64,000 bases of DNA from Clostridiales bacterium. Its GTDB lineage: Bacteria; Bacillota; Clostridia; Clostridiales; Oxobacteraceae. Where the stretch lies: positions 1-64,000 of the forward strand of contig JASEJN010000011.1 in the NCBI GenBank assembly GCA_030016385.1. The letters run 5' to 3'. A model generated the notes under the pieces. That model was not told where the DNA came from and searched no databases. It saw nothing but the letters and a program-made list of their open reading frames with translations. Both the position numbers and the translations under genes were made by a program. Shown in pieces: positions 1 through 8,897 of this stretch; within the stretch, counting starts at the first letter, position 1, and each line of letters begins with the position of its first letter.

Positions 1-185
1 TTCAATTTTTCTACTCTTTCGGTGAAGAATGCAATAGGATCATCATATTGTTTTTCGAGATTATCGAGATATCCAATCTTCTCAATGGTAACGGTTCTTG
101 CGTGGCCCCTTTGTTTATCATAGAAGCCGTCGACGATTGACAAATAGATCCTGCCGTTTTTTTGTTTAGATTTTTTAAGATGCAT
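1..185 (-). CDS. IS transposase, N-terminal part (IS1634/IS4-like)
   Basis: The frame starts at an ATG complementary to 183-185 and runs off the left edge, giving 61 residues beginning MHLKKSKQKNGRIYLSIV. This opening, with a following basic stretch and a GYLDNL segment, is what I recall from IS1634-like members of the DDE transposase superfamily. The catalytic core lies outside the window, so integrity and exact family cannot be judged. A weak Shine-Dalgarno (gaggt) precedes the ATG. The gene points out of the window and is probably an IS that landed upstream of the sugar region. Confidence 0.7.
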   Translation of the reverse strand, partial: MHLKKSKQKNGRIYLSIVDGFYDKQRGHARTVTIEKIGYLDNLEKQYDDPIAFFTERVEKL

Positions 186-661
186 GATTATTACCTCAAA
201 TAAAAATTATATATAGATTATACCATAATTCACCATATTTCGCAATAGGAAAAATATCAATCTTTGAAAAATTTTTATGCCTCAAATACACTAATAATCA
301 CCATCTCAGGCATTTACATTTGAAAAGTTACTGCAAAACTACGGGGAAATGGGTTCGCGAATTTGCCGTGCAATGGGTCCCTTATCCTGTTGCCTTTGTG
401 TAATAAGTTGTATATAATATATAATAGAATAAAAAGTCATAGAGCATCATAAATATACAGCTAAGGGAATATTTTATATTAGGTTTCTTTATCTTTGCCT
501 GTAAAGCGGATGTCCCAAGTCAGTGCTAATGAATATTATTGCTTAATATAACCTGTATTTTTAAAAAGTATAATTTTTAAAAGAATAAGTGCATATTATT
601 TATTGTTTTATATAAAAATTATAGATATTATACCAAATTTTTTACAATAGGGGGGAAAGGC
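186..661. other. gene-free AT-rich stretch, probably containing the IS terminus
   Basis: No convincing ORF is visible. The part next to the transposase should hold its promoter and the terminal inverted repeat of the IS, but with one end only I cannot place the boundary. The distal part (about 590-650) is very AT-rich and may hold the promoter of the small ORF at 662. Confidence 0.4.
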
Positions 662-796
662 TTGAAAAAGAATAAAAAGCTTTTAAAGGTTGATGATGAT
701 AAAAAAAGCGGGCAGCCTGAAAAAGACAAAAGAGAGTCTGAAGATTTAGATGACTTTATTTTTCGGGAAGAAAGCCATAAACGTTCTGAAAAATAG
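662..796 (+). CDS. small highly charged protein, 44 aa
   Basis: A TTG start follows a purine-rich Shine-Dalgarno (aggggggaaagg). The product is dominated by Lys, Asp and Glu with no membrane segment or cysteine. A good intrinsic terminator directly follows the stop, which together with the ribosome site supports a real single-gene transcript. I do not recognise a family; many Clostridia carry similar short acidic/basic peptides of unknown role. Confidence 0.5.
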   Translation: MKKNKKLLKVDDDKKSGQPEKDKRESEDLDDFIFREESHKRSEK

Positions 797-804
797 CTTA
801 GATA

Positions 805-832
805 AAGGCAGCTGATGCTGCTTATTTTTTTA
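805..832 (+). terminator. intrinsic terminator after the 44-aa gene
   Basis: A short stem GGCAGC / GCTGCT with loop TGAT is followed by a T run, ten bases after the stop codon of the small ORF. Confidence 0.7.
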
Positions 833-982
833 TAAAATAAAGTTAGAATACATTCAAATCTTTTGAAGAATATTATCCAAATATAAAATATATGCTCATA
901 AAGTTGTACAAAAAAGAAGGATTTTGAAAAGTTTTATATAATATTCTAATAGACTTTTTTCTGCAGAAAGGGCTGAGAAGAT

Positions 983-1579
983 ATGGAAAAGGAATTGATA
1001 ATCGCCATATTATCGTGCGCAGCTTCGCTGTTTCTATTTTTGGGTATCATCAATGTCTTGAAACACCAGATCTATTTTGAAAATATTCCGGGATGGATTA
1101 ACGCAATAATTGCGATAATAGTGGTATTTATATTGATAAATAAAAGAAAGTTCTTCTTTGGGACGCTGCCAGTGACAGGGGCTGTGGTAGGGTTTGTTTT
1201 GTCGATATTATGGAATATCAGGGATTCGATATTTATGCATGGTTTAATTAAATTAGTATTTTCTTTTAGATTTCTATTTTTTATCGCTTCGATATTAGAA
1301 GCCATAGCGAAAAAAACTGCTATAATGAGTTTCTGGCAATCGAATATAAAATATAGAACCCTTGGATTTAAAACTTTTATTATCCTGCTGACCATAATTG
1401 TATTTGCATCGGGTATTGTACTTTTACTGTTCCCTGACGCATACCTTGGGAAAAAGAGCTATGGTTTCAGTATGAGAAGGAAGACTCCTTTATTTTCAAG
1501 GTTGTTAGGTGGGGCTATTGGAATATTGCTGGTGTTTGCGGGTACCGCCCTTTCATTTCTTATGTTTTCGCTATCTTAG
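983..1579 (+). CDS. integral membrane protein, 198 aa, unknown function
   Basis: The ATG has an upstream gaaagggctgag ribosome site. The product has about five hydrophobic segments (roughly residues 5-25, 36-52, 60-77, 130-150 and 172-197) joined by short basic loops, so it should sit in the cytoplasmic membrane. There is no signal peptide, catalytic motif or recognisable domain. It converges with the AraC-type gene with only a 10-bp gap and no clear terminator between them. Function unknown. Confidence 0.65.
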   Translation: MEKELIIAILSCAASLFLFLGIINVLKHQIYFENIPGWINAIIAIIVVFILINKRKFFFGTLPVTGAVVGFVLSILWNIRDSIFMHGLIKLVFSFRFLFFIASILEAIAKKTAIMSFWQSNIKYRTLGFKTFIILLTIIVFASGIVLLLFPDAYLGKKSYGFSMRRKTPLFSRLLGGAIGILLVFAGTALSFLMFSLS

Positions 1580-1589
1580 ATCAAGGTAT

Positions 1590-2783
1590 CTATTTCCTTA
1601 TCGATTTAGCGTATTCCGTCGGGGTAATGCCGAACTTTGATTTAAAAAGTCTGGAAAAGTAATGTACGCTTTTAAATCCTGCTATTTGAGCAATTTGAGT
1701 GAAGTTATAGCCGGTGGAGCGTATAAGTTCCTTGCTTTTCTCCAGCCTGAAGTTATTTATATAGTTTATTATTGTAATGCCCATATTTTCTTTAAATATC
1801 GTTGACAGATATGATTTGCTTATGTGTATATGGCTGGAAATATCATCCATATTAATTTTTTTGTTTATATTTTCATTTATAAATTTTACTGTCTGAAGCA
1901 CTAACGAATTCAGGTTATGCTGTTTCATATCCGTATTGAGGGATGCTGTAAAATTGCAGCTTTTGCGATTTCTAATGAGTTTTATAATTATCTCTTTAAA
2001 ATAACAGATCATCAGATCGCTTGAGTAGTAGTTACGGCCGGCATTTCTGAACTCATATGTTATATCATCAACCAATTTTTTCAAACTATTATCGAACTGA
2101 AATACATTATTAGTGAGTATATCCGGATTTTCAAAATCCATGATAAACGATATAGTAACAAAACAAACGCCGTTTTCCTTGCCGGACCACTGGCTGTGAT
2201 ACTGGTTTTTTCCATAAAAAATTGCTTCTCCCTGTCTTAGATTATACAATTTGTTATCAATACTTGTATGCAATACGCCATAGTCTACATATGTAAACTC
2301 CCAGAAATCATGTTTTTCGCCTTTGAATTTGAATCCCTTTCCTTTATCCTGGTAAAACAGCGTAAGTATTTCTTTGATATCTATGCTTGGGGAAATATTA
2401 TTGTATGAAATAGGATTTGGCAGAAAACATTTCATAAGGGTATATAGTTTGTTATGGGCTATCTGGATTTTGCAATATTTGTACATCGGGATAATATTGT
2501 AATACAGATTTTTGTTCAGGCAGACTGTTTTATCAAGCAAAAACAGGCTTATATCACAGGATGCAGGCTGTGTAAACACGCATAAAAGCGAAATGCCTGC
2601 TGAAGGATTAATGATTATATTCATGTCGCCTGTAAAATAAAAAAAGTCGAGAGAACTCGATGATATTTCGTATTCTTGAATATCTATATTTATAGGGTTG
2701 CCAAGATTGCAAAACTGGTTCAGATTGTTATTTATTATGGTGCCAAAATTCTTAAACGTAAGTTCATTTAAATTTTTAATCAT
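1590..2783 (-). CDS. AraC-family transcriptional regulator
   Basis: The frame is open further upstream, but the ATG complementary to 2781-2783 has a ggtgat ribosome site and gives 397 aa. The last ~100 residues form the two helix-turn-helix motifs of the AraC/XylS family (INMDDISSHIHISKSYLSTI, then FTQIAQIAGFKSVHYFSRLF and the closing GITPTEYA). The middle looks like a cupin sugar-sensing domain. It is divergent from the sugar operon, and paired direct repeats lie between them, so it is most likely the activator of that operon. The ligand is unknown. Confidence 0.85.
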   Translation of the reverse strand: MIKNLNELTFKNFGTIINNNLNQFCNLGNPINIDIQEYEISSSSLDFFYFTGDMNIIINPSAGISLLCVFTQPASCDISLFLLDKTVCLNKNLYYNIIPMYKYCKIQIAHNKLYTLMKCFLPNPISYNNISPSIDIKEILTLFYQDKGKGFKFKGEKHDFWEFTYVDYGVLHTSIDNKLYNLRQGEAIFYGKNQYHSQWSGKENGVCFVTISFIMDFENPDILTNNVFQFDNSLKKLVDDITYEFRNAGRNYYSSDLMICYFKEIIIKLIRNRKSCNFTASLNTDMKQHNLNSLVLQTVKFINENINKKINMDDISSHIHISKSYLSTIFKENMGITIINYINNFRLEKSKELIRSTGYNFTQIAQIAGFKSVHYFSRLFKSKFGITPTEYAKSIRK

Positions 2784-3448
2784 ATTATCACCATAACCGA
2801 TTAAATATAAATTAAATATATTATATATGATGCATACAATTTTACAAGAGACAATAATTACGGTGATATTTTTCAAATAATCTGGATATACCCATAAATT
2901 ATTAAGTTTTCCGATCTTTAAGACATCATGGGTTGCTCTAATACGGCTGTATTTCATAAATTTGCAAAATACGTATATATGTTGCTGAGATAATATTTTC
3001 CAAATATAAAATATGCACCCATCTATAAAACAATAGAATTGTGCAAATTGATTATAGAATTATGTAAATACATTTCTGCAGTTATGTATTAGTATAACAT
3101 TAATGAAAGTATTATTTTTATAGTTGCGATCGATGTAATAAACTATTTTGTAATTTGGGGTTTTAGGACAAGTATAAGTTGTTCAAAACGTCGCATTTCA
3201 TATTACAAATTTATGTTACAAAAAATGATGTTCCGTATTTACAATCTTTATTTTCTTGCCTGGCAGCTGACATTTTGATTCGAATGACTTTAAATTTATC
3301 ACAATATATATGGGTATTGCCTTTTAAAACATTGTATCGAATTGCAAGATGTATTTTTATATTTGATAGAAACCGCATTAAGGTAAAATTACAAATAATA
3401 CCCGGCGGTTCCATATATCATTAAAAAATTTAAAGGAGGGGTTTTACA
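2784..3448. other. long divergent intergenic control region
   Basis: 665 bp separate the AraC gene from the binding-protein gene. Short ORFs are possible on both strands (about 3179-3424), but they lack ribosome sites and overlap each other antisense, so I treat the stretch as non-coding. It holds the paired repeats at 3033-3069, a -10-like TATAAC near 3093, and just before the next gene a strong aaaggagggg ribosome site. A transcript started near 3105 would have a leader of about 340 nt. Confidence 0.6.
3033..3098 (+). promoter_or_regulatory. probable AraC operator and operon promoter
   Basis: Two copies of ATAGAATTRTGYAAAT occupy 3033-3048 and 3054-3069, a 21-bp period equal to two helical turns. 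This is the usual layout of AraC/XylS sites. A TATAAC hexamer at 3093-3098 lies 23 bp after the second copy, so the second copy would abut or overlap the -35 region, as expected for an activator contacting RNA polymerase. The promoter call is inference. Confidence 0.55.
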
Positions 3449-4744
3449 ATGAAAAAGGCATTATTACTGAGTCTGGTATTAATACTTATTGCTGGTTTAT
3501 TTGTCGGATGTGGCAGCTCTAAAACTGCTACAAAGAATAATAAGGTTACAATAAGGTTCTGGCAGGCGGGGGGCGATGACAAAGCGTCCATTCCAAAGAT
3601 GAAAGAAATAATAAAAAAATTTGAAAATGAAAATAAGGATATAGAAGTGGAGTTTCAAGCTACTCCATGGAGTGAAAATCCGCATGATAAATTTTCAACA
3701 TCTATTGCTGGTGGTAATATAGCTGATCTTCTCATAGTAGGCAGCCCCTTTGATACAGTGCTGGCAAATAACGGAGCTGTAATTTCTCTTGACCAATATA
3801 TAGATTCCAGCTTCAAGAGCGATATGATGGAGACATTTTTAAATCAGTCTGTATATGAAGGAAAGAGGGCTGAAATTAACAAAAAGATAATATCGCTCCC
3901 TATATATGGCTCTACAAGGACTATCATTTACAATAAAGATTTGTTAAAGGCAGAAAATATTCCTGAACCTGTAGATAAAGGCTGGTCAATGGATGATTTC
4001 AAAAAATATGCACTGGCTCTGACAAAGGATACGAATGGTGACGGGGTAATCGACCAGTATGGATTCGGGACGTCAGCTAAGTATACATCTCAGTTTTTAC
4101 CGTTTATCTGGGATCTTGGCGGAGAAATATGCAATGCCGATATAACAAAGGCGACGACTACGACTCCTGAGTGGAAGGAAGGAATTTCATATTTTGTAGA
4201 TTTAATTAAAAAAGCCAGCCCTCCGGGATCTGTCAACTTAGATCTCCAGGAAATTCAAAAATTATTCTCTCAGGGCAAGGTCGCTATAATGATCGATGCA
4301 ATGGATTTTGCAAATAAAATAATAAACGAACCGAGCATTAAAGATAAAGTCGGCATAGGTCAGATGCCGATTGGTAAAAAACAGACATCTTTTGCAGGTG
4401 CGGATGTATTTGTAATTACAAAACAGTCGAAACATCCTGCCGAAGCATGGAAGCTTTTAAGATTTATATTGAATACCGATAACGAAAGCGAATATTGCAA
4501 GACTGTAGGATTCATGCCTGTATTGAAATCATCTGCCAGGGATCCATATTTTACAGGCGATATAGTAAGAAAGGGATATTCTCAGGCACTAACTTATGGA
4601 AAGTTTTATGTAAAGTCAGATAAATCAAGCGCTGTAACGACCATATTAAAAGCCGAAGTACAGAATATAATCGGCAATAAAAAGACTGTGGATAAGGCGT
4701 TGACCGATATACAAAACCAAGTCAATACAGCTCTGGCCCAATAG
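3449..4744 (+). CDS. sugar ABC transporter substrate-binding lipoprotein
   Basis: 431 aa with a lipoprotein signal: basic start, hydrophobic core and lipobox (LFVGC, Cys about 21), so it is anchored outside the membrane. The rest matches family-1 solute-binding proteins (TIRFWQAGGDD near the mature start, DTNGDGVIDQYGFG mid-protein). It heads an operon with two permeases of the MalF/MalG type. No ATP-binding gene is present, so a shared MsmX-type ATPase encoded elsewhere is likely. Downstream kinase and hexosaminidase genes suggest an amino-sugar oligosaccharide substrate. Confidence 0.9.
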   Translation: MKKALLLSLVLILIAGLFVGCGSSKTATKNNKVTIRFWQAGGDDKASIPKMKEIIKKFENENKDIEVEFQATPWSENPHDKFSTSIAGGNIADLLIVGSPFDTVLANNGAVISLDQYIDSSFKSDMMETFLNQSVYEGKRAEINKKIISLPIYGSTRTIIYNKDLLKAENIPEPVDKGWSMDDFKKYALALTKDTNGDGVIDQYGFGTSAKYTSQFLPFIWDLGGEICNADITKATTTTPEWKEGISYFVDLIKKASPPGSVNLDLQEIQKLFSQGKVAIMIDAMDFANKIINEPSIKDKVGIGQMPIGKKQTSFAGADVFVITKQSKHPAEAWKLLRFILNTDNESEYCKTVGFMPVLKSSARDPYFTGDIVRKGYSQALTYGKFYVKSDKSSAVTTILKAEVQNIIGNKKTVDKALTDIQNQVNTALAQ

Positions 4745-4753
4745 GAGATATAT

Positions 4754-4786
4754 AAGCAGGTGTGTTGATTTTTAATACACCTGCTT
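4754..4786 (+). promoter_or_regulatory. stem-loop between binding protein and permease genes
   Basis: A 13-bp stem (one G-T pair) lies just after the binding-protein stop, without a T run. It probably protects the upstream message from 3' decay or causes partial termination, giving more binding protein than permease. The second sugar locus has an equivalent hairpin at the same position. Confidence 0.6.
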
Positions 4787-4816
4787 GCTAAATTTTAAAA
4801 TAGGCGGTGAAAGGTA

Positions 4817-5710
4817 ATGATCGTATGCAGCAAAAAAGAAAAGATTAATTATTATTTTTTTTTAGTGCCGGCATTTTTAGTTTTTTCAATTTTTATATTC
4901 TGGCCTTTAATTCAATCGTTATATCTTTCTTTTTTTAAATATAACATTATTAATATAAATACACCTCAATTTGTAGGACTTAAAAACTATAGCTTTATAC
5001 TCCATGACCAGATATTCTGGACCAGCATAGTCAATACTGTTATATATGTATTGGGTACTATTCCACTAAAACTTTTATTCGGATTGCTTCTTGCTCTGGC
5101 CGTAAATAGCAAGTTTATAAAATTCAAAACTTTTTACAGGACCAGCTTTTACATGCCGGTTATATGTTCAATGGTTGCTGTTTCTATAGTATGGTCTCTT
5201 TTATTCAATCCCGGGCCTAACGGCATAGTAAATATCATTCTTTCCAAGTTTAAGATAAATCCTCTTGGATGGGGTTCGGACAGTAATCTTTCCCTTTTAA
5301 CCGTAATGCTTTTAGGTATCTGGAAAGAGATAGGTTATGTAATGATGATATATCTTTCGGGGCTTATGGCAATACCGCAGGATATATATGAAGCCGCATC
5401 CCTTGACCCTGTGAGTTCATTTCAAAAGTTCATGTACCTTACGCTTCCGCTTTTAAGGCCGACTACGATATTTTTGCTGATAACGGAAATGATAGGCTCA
5501 TTTCAGGTATTTACGCCGATCTATGTAATTACGGGTGGCGGTCCTGGATACAGCAGTACGACTATAATAAATTATTTATATAATAAGGGGTTCCAGGAAT
5601 ATAGTATGGGCCAGGCTTGTGCGGTTGCATATGTTCTATTTGCAGTACTGTTACTATTGACGATACTTCAAAACAAGTTTTCAAAATCCGAAGAAGTGTC
5701 ATACGATTAA
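4817..5710 (+). CDS. sugar ABC transporter permease (MalF-like)
   Basis: 297 aa; the ATG is preceded by ggcggtgaaagg. About six membrane spans are visible. The cytoplasmic EAA loop reads EAASLDPVSSFQKFMYLTLP, with Asp-Pro replacing the usual Asp-Gly, so the loop that contacts the ATPase is recognisable but slightly divergent. With the next gene it should form the heterodimeric channel of the importer. Confidence 0.9.
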   Translation: MIVCSKKEKINYYFFLVPAFLVFSIFIFWPLIQSLYLSFFKYNIININTPQFVGLKNYSFILHDQIFWTSIVNTVIYVLGTIPLKLLFGLLLALAVNSKFIKFKTFYRTSFYMPVICSMVAVSIVWSLLFNPGPNGIVNIILSKFKINPLGWGSDSNLSLLTVMLLGIWKEIGYVMMIYLSGLMAIPQDIYEAASLDPVSSFQKFMYLTLPLLRPTTIFLLITEMIGSFQVFTPIYVITGGGPGYSSTTIINYLYNKGFQEYSMGQACAVAYVLFAVLLLLTILQNKFSKSEEVSYD

Positions 5711-5754
5711 GGCAATGTCATAATTTAAGTTAAAGTCGAAGGAGGGAATGATAT

Positions 5755-6582
5755 TTGATGAAAAAAGCTTTGCTTTATATAGCTTTAACTGTCATTGCAT
5801 TTTTCATGCTGACTCCCTTATTATGGATGCTCGCGACATCGTTTTCCCGGGATTCAGTAGTTGTATCTACAAGCTTGATACCAAAGAATTTTACATTAAA
5901 AAATTATATAGAGGCATGGAACTTTCCGAGAGTTTTTAGCGATGAGATAACCCTGGGAACGTTCTTCAAAAATAGCATTATAACCACTTTTTTTATAACT
6001 GCGCTCGGGCTATTCATCGATTCTCTTGCAGGGTATGTACTCGCGAGAAAAAGGTTTTTGGGGCGAAAAATATTTTTTTATTTAGCGCTTATAACGCTTA
6101 TGATACCATTTTATGTGGTTGTTGTGCCGATGTTCTTGATCATGAAAAATTTGAGATGGATAAATACTTACCAGGGGTTAATTACTCCGTCCATAGCTTC
6201 AGGATTTGGAGTTTATATGTTTAAACAATATTTTCAGACAATACCCTATGAGCTTGAAGAAGCGGCTAAGATGGATGGATACTCTGATTTTAGAATATAT
6301 TTTTCGATAATCATACCTTTGTCGATACCGGCCTTTGGTACTATGGCGATACTAAAATCCATGTGGGCATGGGATGAATTTTTCTGGCCTCTTATTATAA
6401 CGACTGATATTAAGATGAAAACTCTCCAGGTTGCCCTGACTATGTTCAGAGGTCTCAATGTAACCCAGTGGGGGCTTTTGACCGCCGGGATGACTATGGC
6501 AACGATACCGATAATTATCATTTATATATTTTTACAGAGATATTTTGTATCCGGTTTGACTGCTGGATCACTTAAGGCTTGA
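5755..6582 (+). CDS. sugar ABC transporter permease (MalG-like)
   Basis: 275 aa from the TTG at 5755; the adjacent ATG at 5758 is an equal alternative, both behind GGAGGG. Six predicted spans and a canonical EAA loop (EEAAKMDGYSDFRIYFSIIIP) mark the MalG subfamily. The C-terminus (YFVSGLTAGSLKA) is typical. It ends 16 bp before the kinase start, consistent with one operon. Confidence 0.9.
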   Translation: MMKKALLYIALTVIAFFMLTPLLWMLATSFSRDSVVVSTSLIPKNFTLKNYIEAWNFPRVFSDEITLGTFFKNSIITTFFITALGLFIDSLAGYVLARKRFLGRKIFFYLALITLMIPFYVVVVPMFLIMKNLRWINTYQGLITPSIASGFGVYMFKQYFQTIPYELEEAAKMDGYSDFRIYFSIIIPLSIPAFGTMAILKSMWAWDEFFWPLIITTDIKMKTLQVALTMFRGLNVTQWGLLTAGMTMATIPIIIIYIFLQRYFVSGLTAGSLKA

Positions 6583-6598
6583 AGAAAGGGTGGAACAT

Positions 6599-7594
6599 AT
6601 GAAAATTTTTGCAGGATATGATTGTGGCGGAACTAAGACGAAATGCGTTATAGCCGATGAGGATGGTAAAATACTCTCATGCGGCATAGGAGGCCCTTCC
6701 AATTTTCTCTCATGTGGTTATGATATAGCACAATGCTCTATAATGCAGAGTACAGCGTATGCACTTAAAAATGCAGGCCTCGAAATCTATAGCAAGATTC
6801 ATAGCGCTTTCTTCGGATATGCGGGTATAGAGCTTTTTTCGAAGAATGAGAGGATATGGAATTTCCTCAAGAACTGTATAGATGTGGATCAAATAAATGT
6901 CAACAATGATGCTTATATAGCGTGGTATAGCATAACGTATGGGGAATCAGGCATTATATCGATTTCCGGTACCGGTGAAGTGACGGTTGGCATATGTGAA
7001 GACGGAAAATGGAAAAAGTGCGGGGGATGGGGATATCTTATAGGTGACGAAGGCTCAGGTTATGCTATAGGGAGAAAAGCAATCAATTATGCTGTAATGT
7101 CATATGACGGAATAATACCCAAAAACAGATTTGAAGATGAAATAATAAATTTCTATTCTTTGGATGCAATGAGGGATATCATACGCCTGATATATAAAGA
7201 TCCAAGCAAATCCAACACATTAATTGCAGGTGCGGCGAAATGCGTATTCAAGCTCCTTTATGAAGGAGATGAAATAGCTGCGAGCATAATCGACGAGGCG
7301 ACTTTGCATATCGCAAAATCGATTTTGACTGTACATTCAGCGCTGGATTTAGATAAACAATTTATAAGGATCGGGCTTTCAGGTGGAGTATTCAAATCCG
7401 GCGAAAAGATTTTTGATATAGTAAATAATAAACTGGATTCCATGGGGCTGGAAGATTACGAACTTGTTATCCCATCTATACCACCTGAAATATCAGCCCT
7501 CATACTATCCTATGGGCAGACGGATATCAGGATAAATAAGACATTAGGGCAAAACTTAATGGAACAATATAAAATACTGGAAACTTCTCGTTAA
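6599..7594 (+). CDS. BadF/BadG-type sugar kinase (N-acetylglucosamine kinase-like)
   Basis: The ATG at 6599 has aaagggtgg in front and is preferred over the GTG at 6590; this gives 331 aa. The ASKHA fold is shown by a phosphate-1 motif (YDCGGTKTKCVIAD), a phosphate-2-like segment (ISISGTGEVTVGI) and GGWGYLIGDEGSGYAIG, close to eukaryotic/bacterial GlcNAc kinases of this family. It would phosphorylate imported or released amino sugar in the cytoplasm. Exact sugar specificity cannot be read from the sequence. Confidence 0.8.
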   Translation: MKIFAGYDCGGTKTKCVIADEDGKILSCGIGGPSNFLSCGYDIAQCSIMQSTAYALKNAGLEIYSKIHSAFFGYAGIELFSKNERIWNFLKNCIDVDQINVNNDAYIAWYSITYGESGIISISGTGEVTVGICEDGKWKKCGGWGYLIGDEGSGYAIGRKAINYAVMSYDGIIPKNRFEDEIINFYSLDAMRDIIRLIYKDPSKSNTLIAGAAKCVFKLLYEGDEIAASIIDEATLHIAKSILTVHSALDLDKQFIRIGLSGGVFKSGEKIFDIVNNKLDSMGLEDYELVIPSIPPEISALILSYGQTDIRINKTLGQNLMEQYKILETSR

Positions 7595-7611
7595 CTGGCA
7601 GGTGTATTAAA

Positions 7612-8880
7612 ATGATTTTAAAAAGCGGATATTCAAGAATGTTAATAACGCCGGAAAAGTCCATGTATCTTGCAGGATATGATAAGAGAGAGCAGAAATC
7701 CATGGGAGTTCACGATGAACTTTATGCAAGCTGTCTGATATTTCAATGCGCCGGCAAAAAGCTGGTATTGATTTCAATGGATATCCTCGGTGTCGATGAA
7801 ATCTTAAGTTACAAAATAAAAAAAGCAATTTCAGATTTTGATAAAAGCATTGGCATGGGCTGTATATTTGTTTTTGCAACACATACTCATAGCGGACCTT
7901 CAACTGTTTTCTATGGAAGAAAAACTTACGATGAAGAGTATTGCGATTTTATAGCTTCAAGATGCAGGGATGCTTTTATAATGGCGATGGGGGATGCTAA
8001 AGATTCGGTTATACTATCGAATACAATGAATATCTATGGCATTGCGTCTAAAAGAAATATCCACAAAATTGAAGAAAATGATGAGGGAATAAAGTGCACC
8101 ATCCTTAAAATAAAGAGGAATGGTTATAATACCATGCTCATAAATTTTCCCTGCCATATGACAGTACTCAATGAAAACAATTTGCTATATTCAAAGGATA
8201 TGGTTTATGGCCTGCAAGATGCTTTATGTAAAAGGGGAATGTTCAATTTGCTGTATGCCAACGGAGCTGCAGGCGACATAAGTACGAGATTTTATAGAAA
8301 AGACGCTTCTTTTGCAGAAGTGAACAGGCTTGGAGCTATATTTGCAGATCAAATATTGAGTGCATGTGATTATAACAAGTTAAGTGCTGATGATATTCTA
8401 TTCAAAAAGACTGGGTTTTTACTTAAATATAAGAGGAATCTTACAGATAGTGAGAAAGATGCCAAAAGAGATGAGATAAAAAGACATATTTCTAAAATCG
8501 GGGATATGAGATTAAAGAGGGATATGGAATCAGCCCTTCTCATACTTAACCGGCCTGATAAAAACTTCGACAACATTTTCGGCATTGTGAAAATGGGAAA
8601 CGATTATTTCAAAAAAGTTGAAATACAATATGCTTTAATGGGTAGGATTGCATTTATTGGGATTCCGTTTGAAATTTATTATAGTACCGGAGAAAGAATA
8701 AAAGATATTTTAAAAATGAAATATGGGTGCGATACTGTTTTTCTGCTCGGATATTGTGGAGGATATTTCGGCTATCTTCCTCCTGAAAGTGATTTCTCAA
8801 GTATATGTTATGAGACAATTGCATGTCCGTTTGAAAAGGATGGAGAGGGGAAGCTTTTTTCAGCAGTCGAAAATTTATAA
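7612..8880 (+). CDS. neutral/alkaline ceramidase-fold protein
   Basis: 422 aa. The motif FATHTHSGPS (about residues 85-95) and the opening KSGYSRMLITPEKSMYLAGY match the N-terminal domain of the neutral/alkaline non-lysosomal ceramidase family, a zinc amidase fold. There is no signal peptide and the length is short of true ceramidases, as in many Bacillota homologues inside sugar operons whose role is unknown. An amidase or deacylase acting on an N-acylated sugar is possible, but this is inference from context. Confidence 0.7.
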   Translation: MILKSGYSRMLITPEKSMYLAGYDKREQKSMGVHDELYASCLIFQCAGKKLVLISMDILGVDEILSYKIKKAISDFDKSIGMGCIFVFATHTHSGPSTVFYGRKTYDEEYCDFIASRCRDAFIMAMGDAKDSVILSNTMNIYGIASKRNIHKIEENDEGIKCTILKIKRNGYNTMLINFPCHMTVLNENNLLYSKDMVYGLQDALCKRGMFNLLYANGAAGDISTRFYRKDASFAEVNRLGAIFADQILSACDYNKLSADDILFKKTGFLLKYKRNLTDSEKDAKRDEIKRHISKIGDMRLKRDMESALLILNRPDKNFDNIFGIVKMGNDYFKKVEIQYALMGRIAFIGIPFEIYYSTGERIKDILKMKYGCDTVFLLGYCGGYFGYLPPESDFSSICYETIACPFEKDGEGKLFSAVENL

Positions 8881-8897
8881 ATCATCGGAGGATATTT

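Noticed and set aside
3179-3424. ORFs on both strands upstream of the first binding protein (81 and 67 aa)
   Set aside because: No ribosome sites, mutually antisense, no recognisable protein features; the stretch is better read as a leader.
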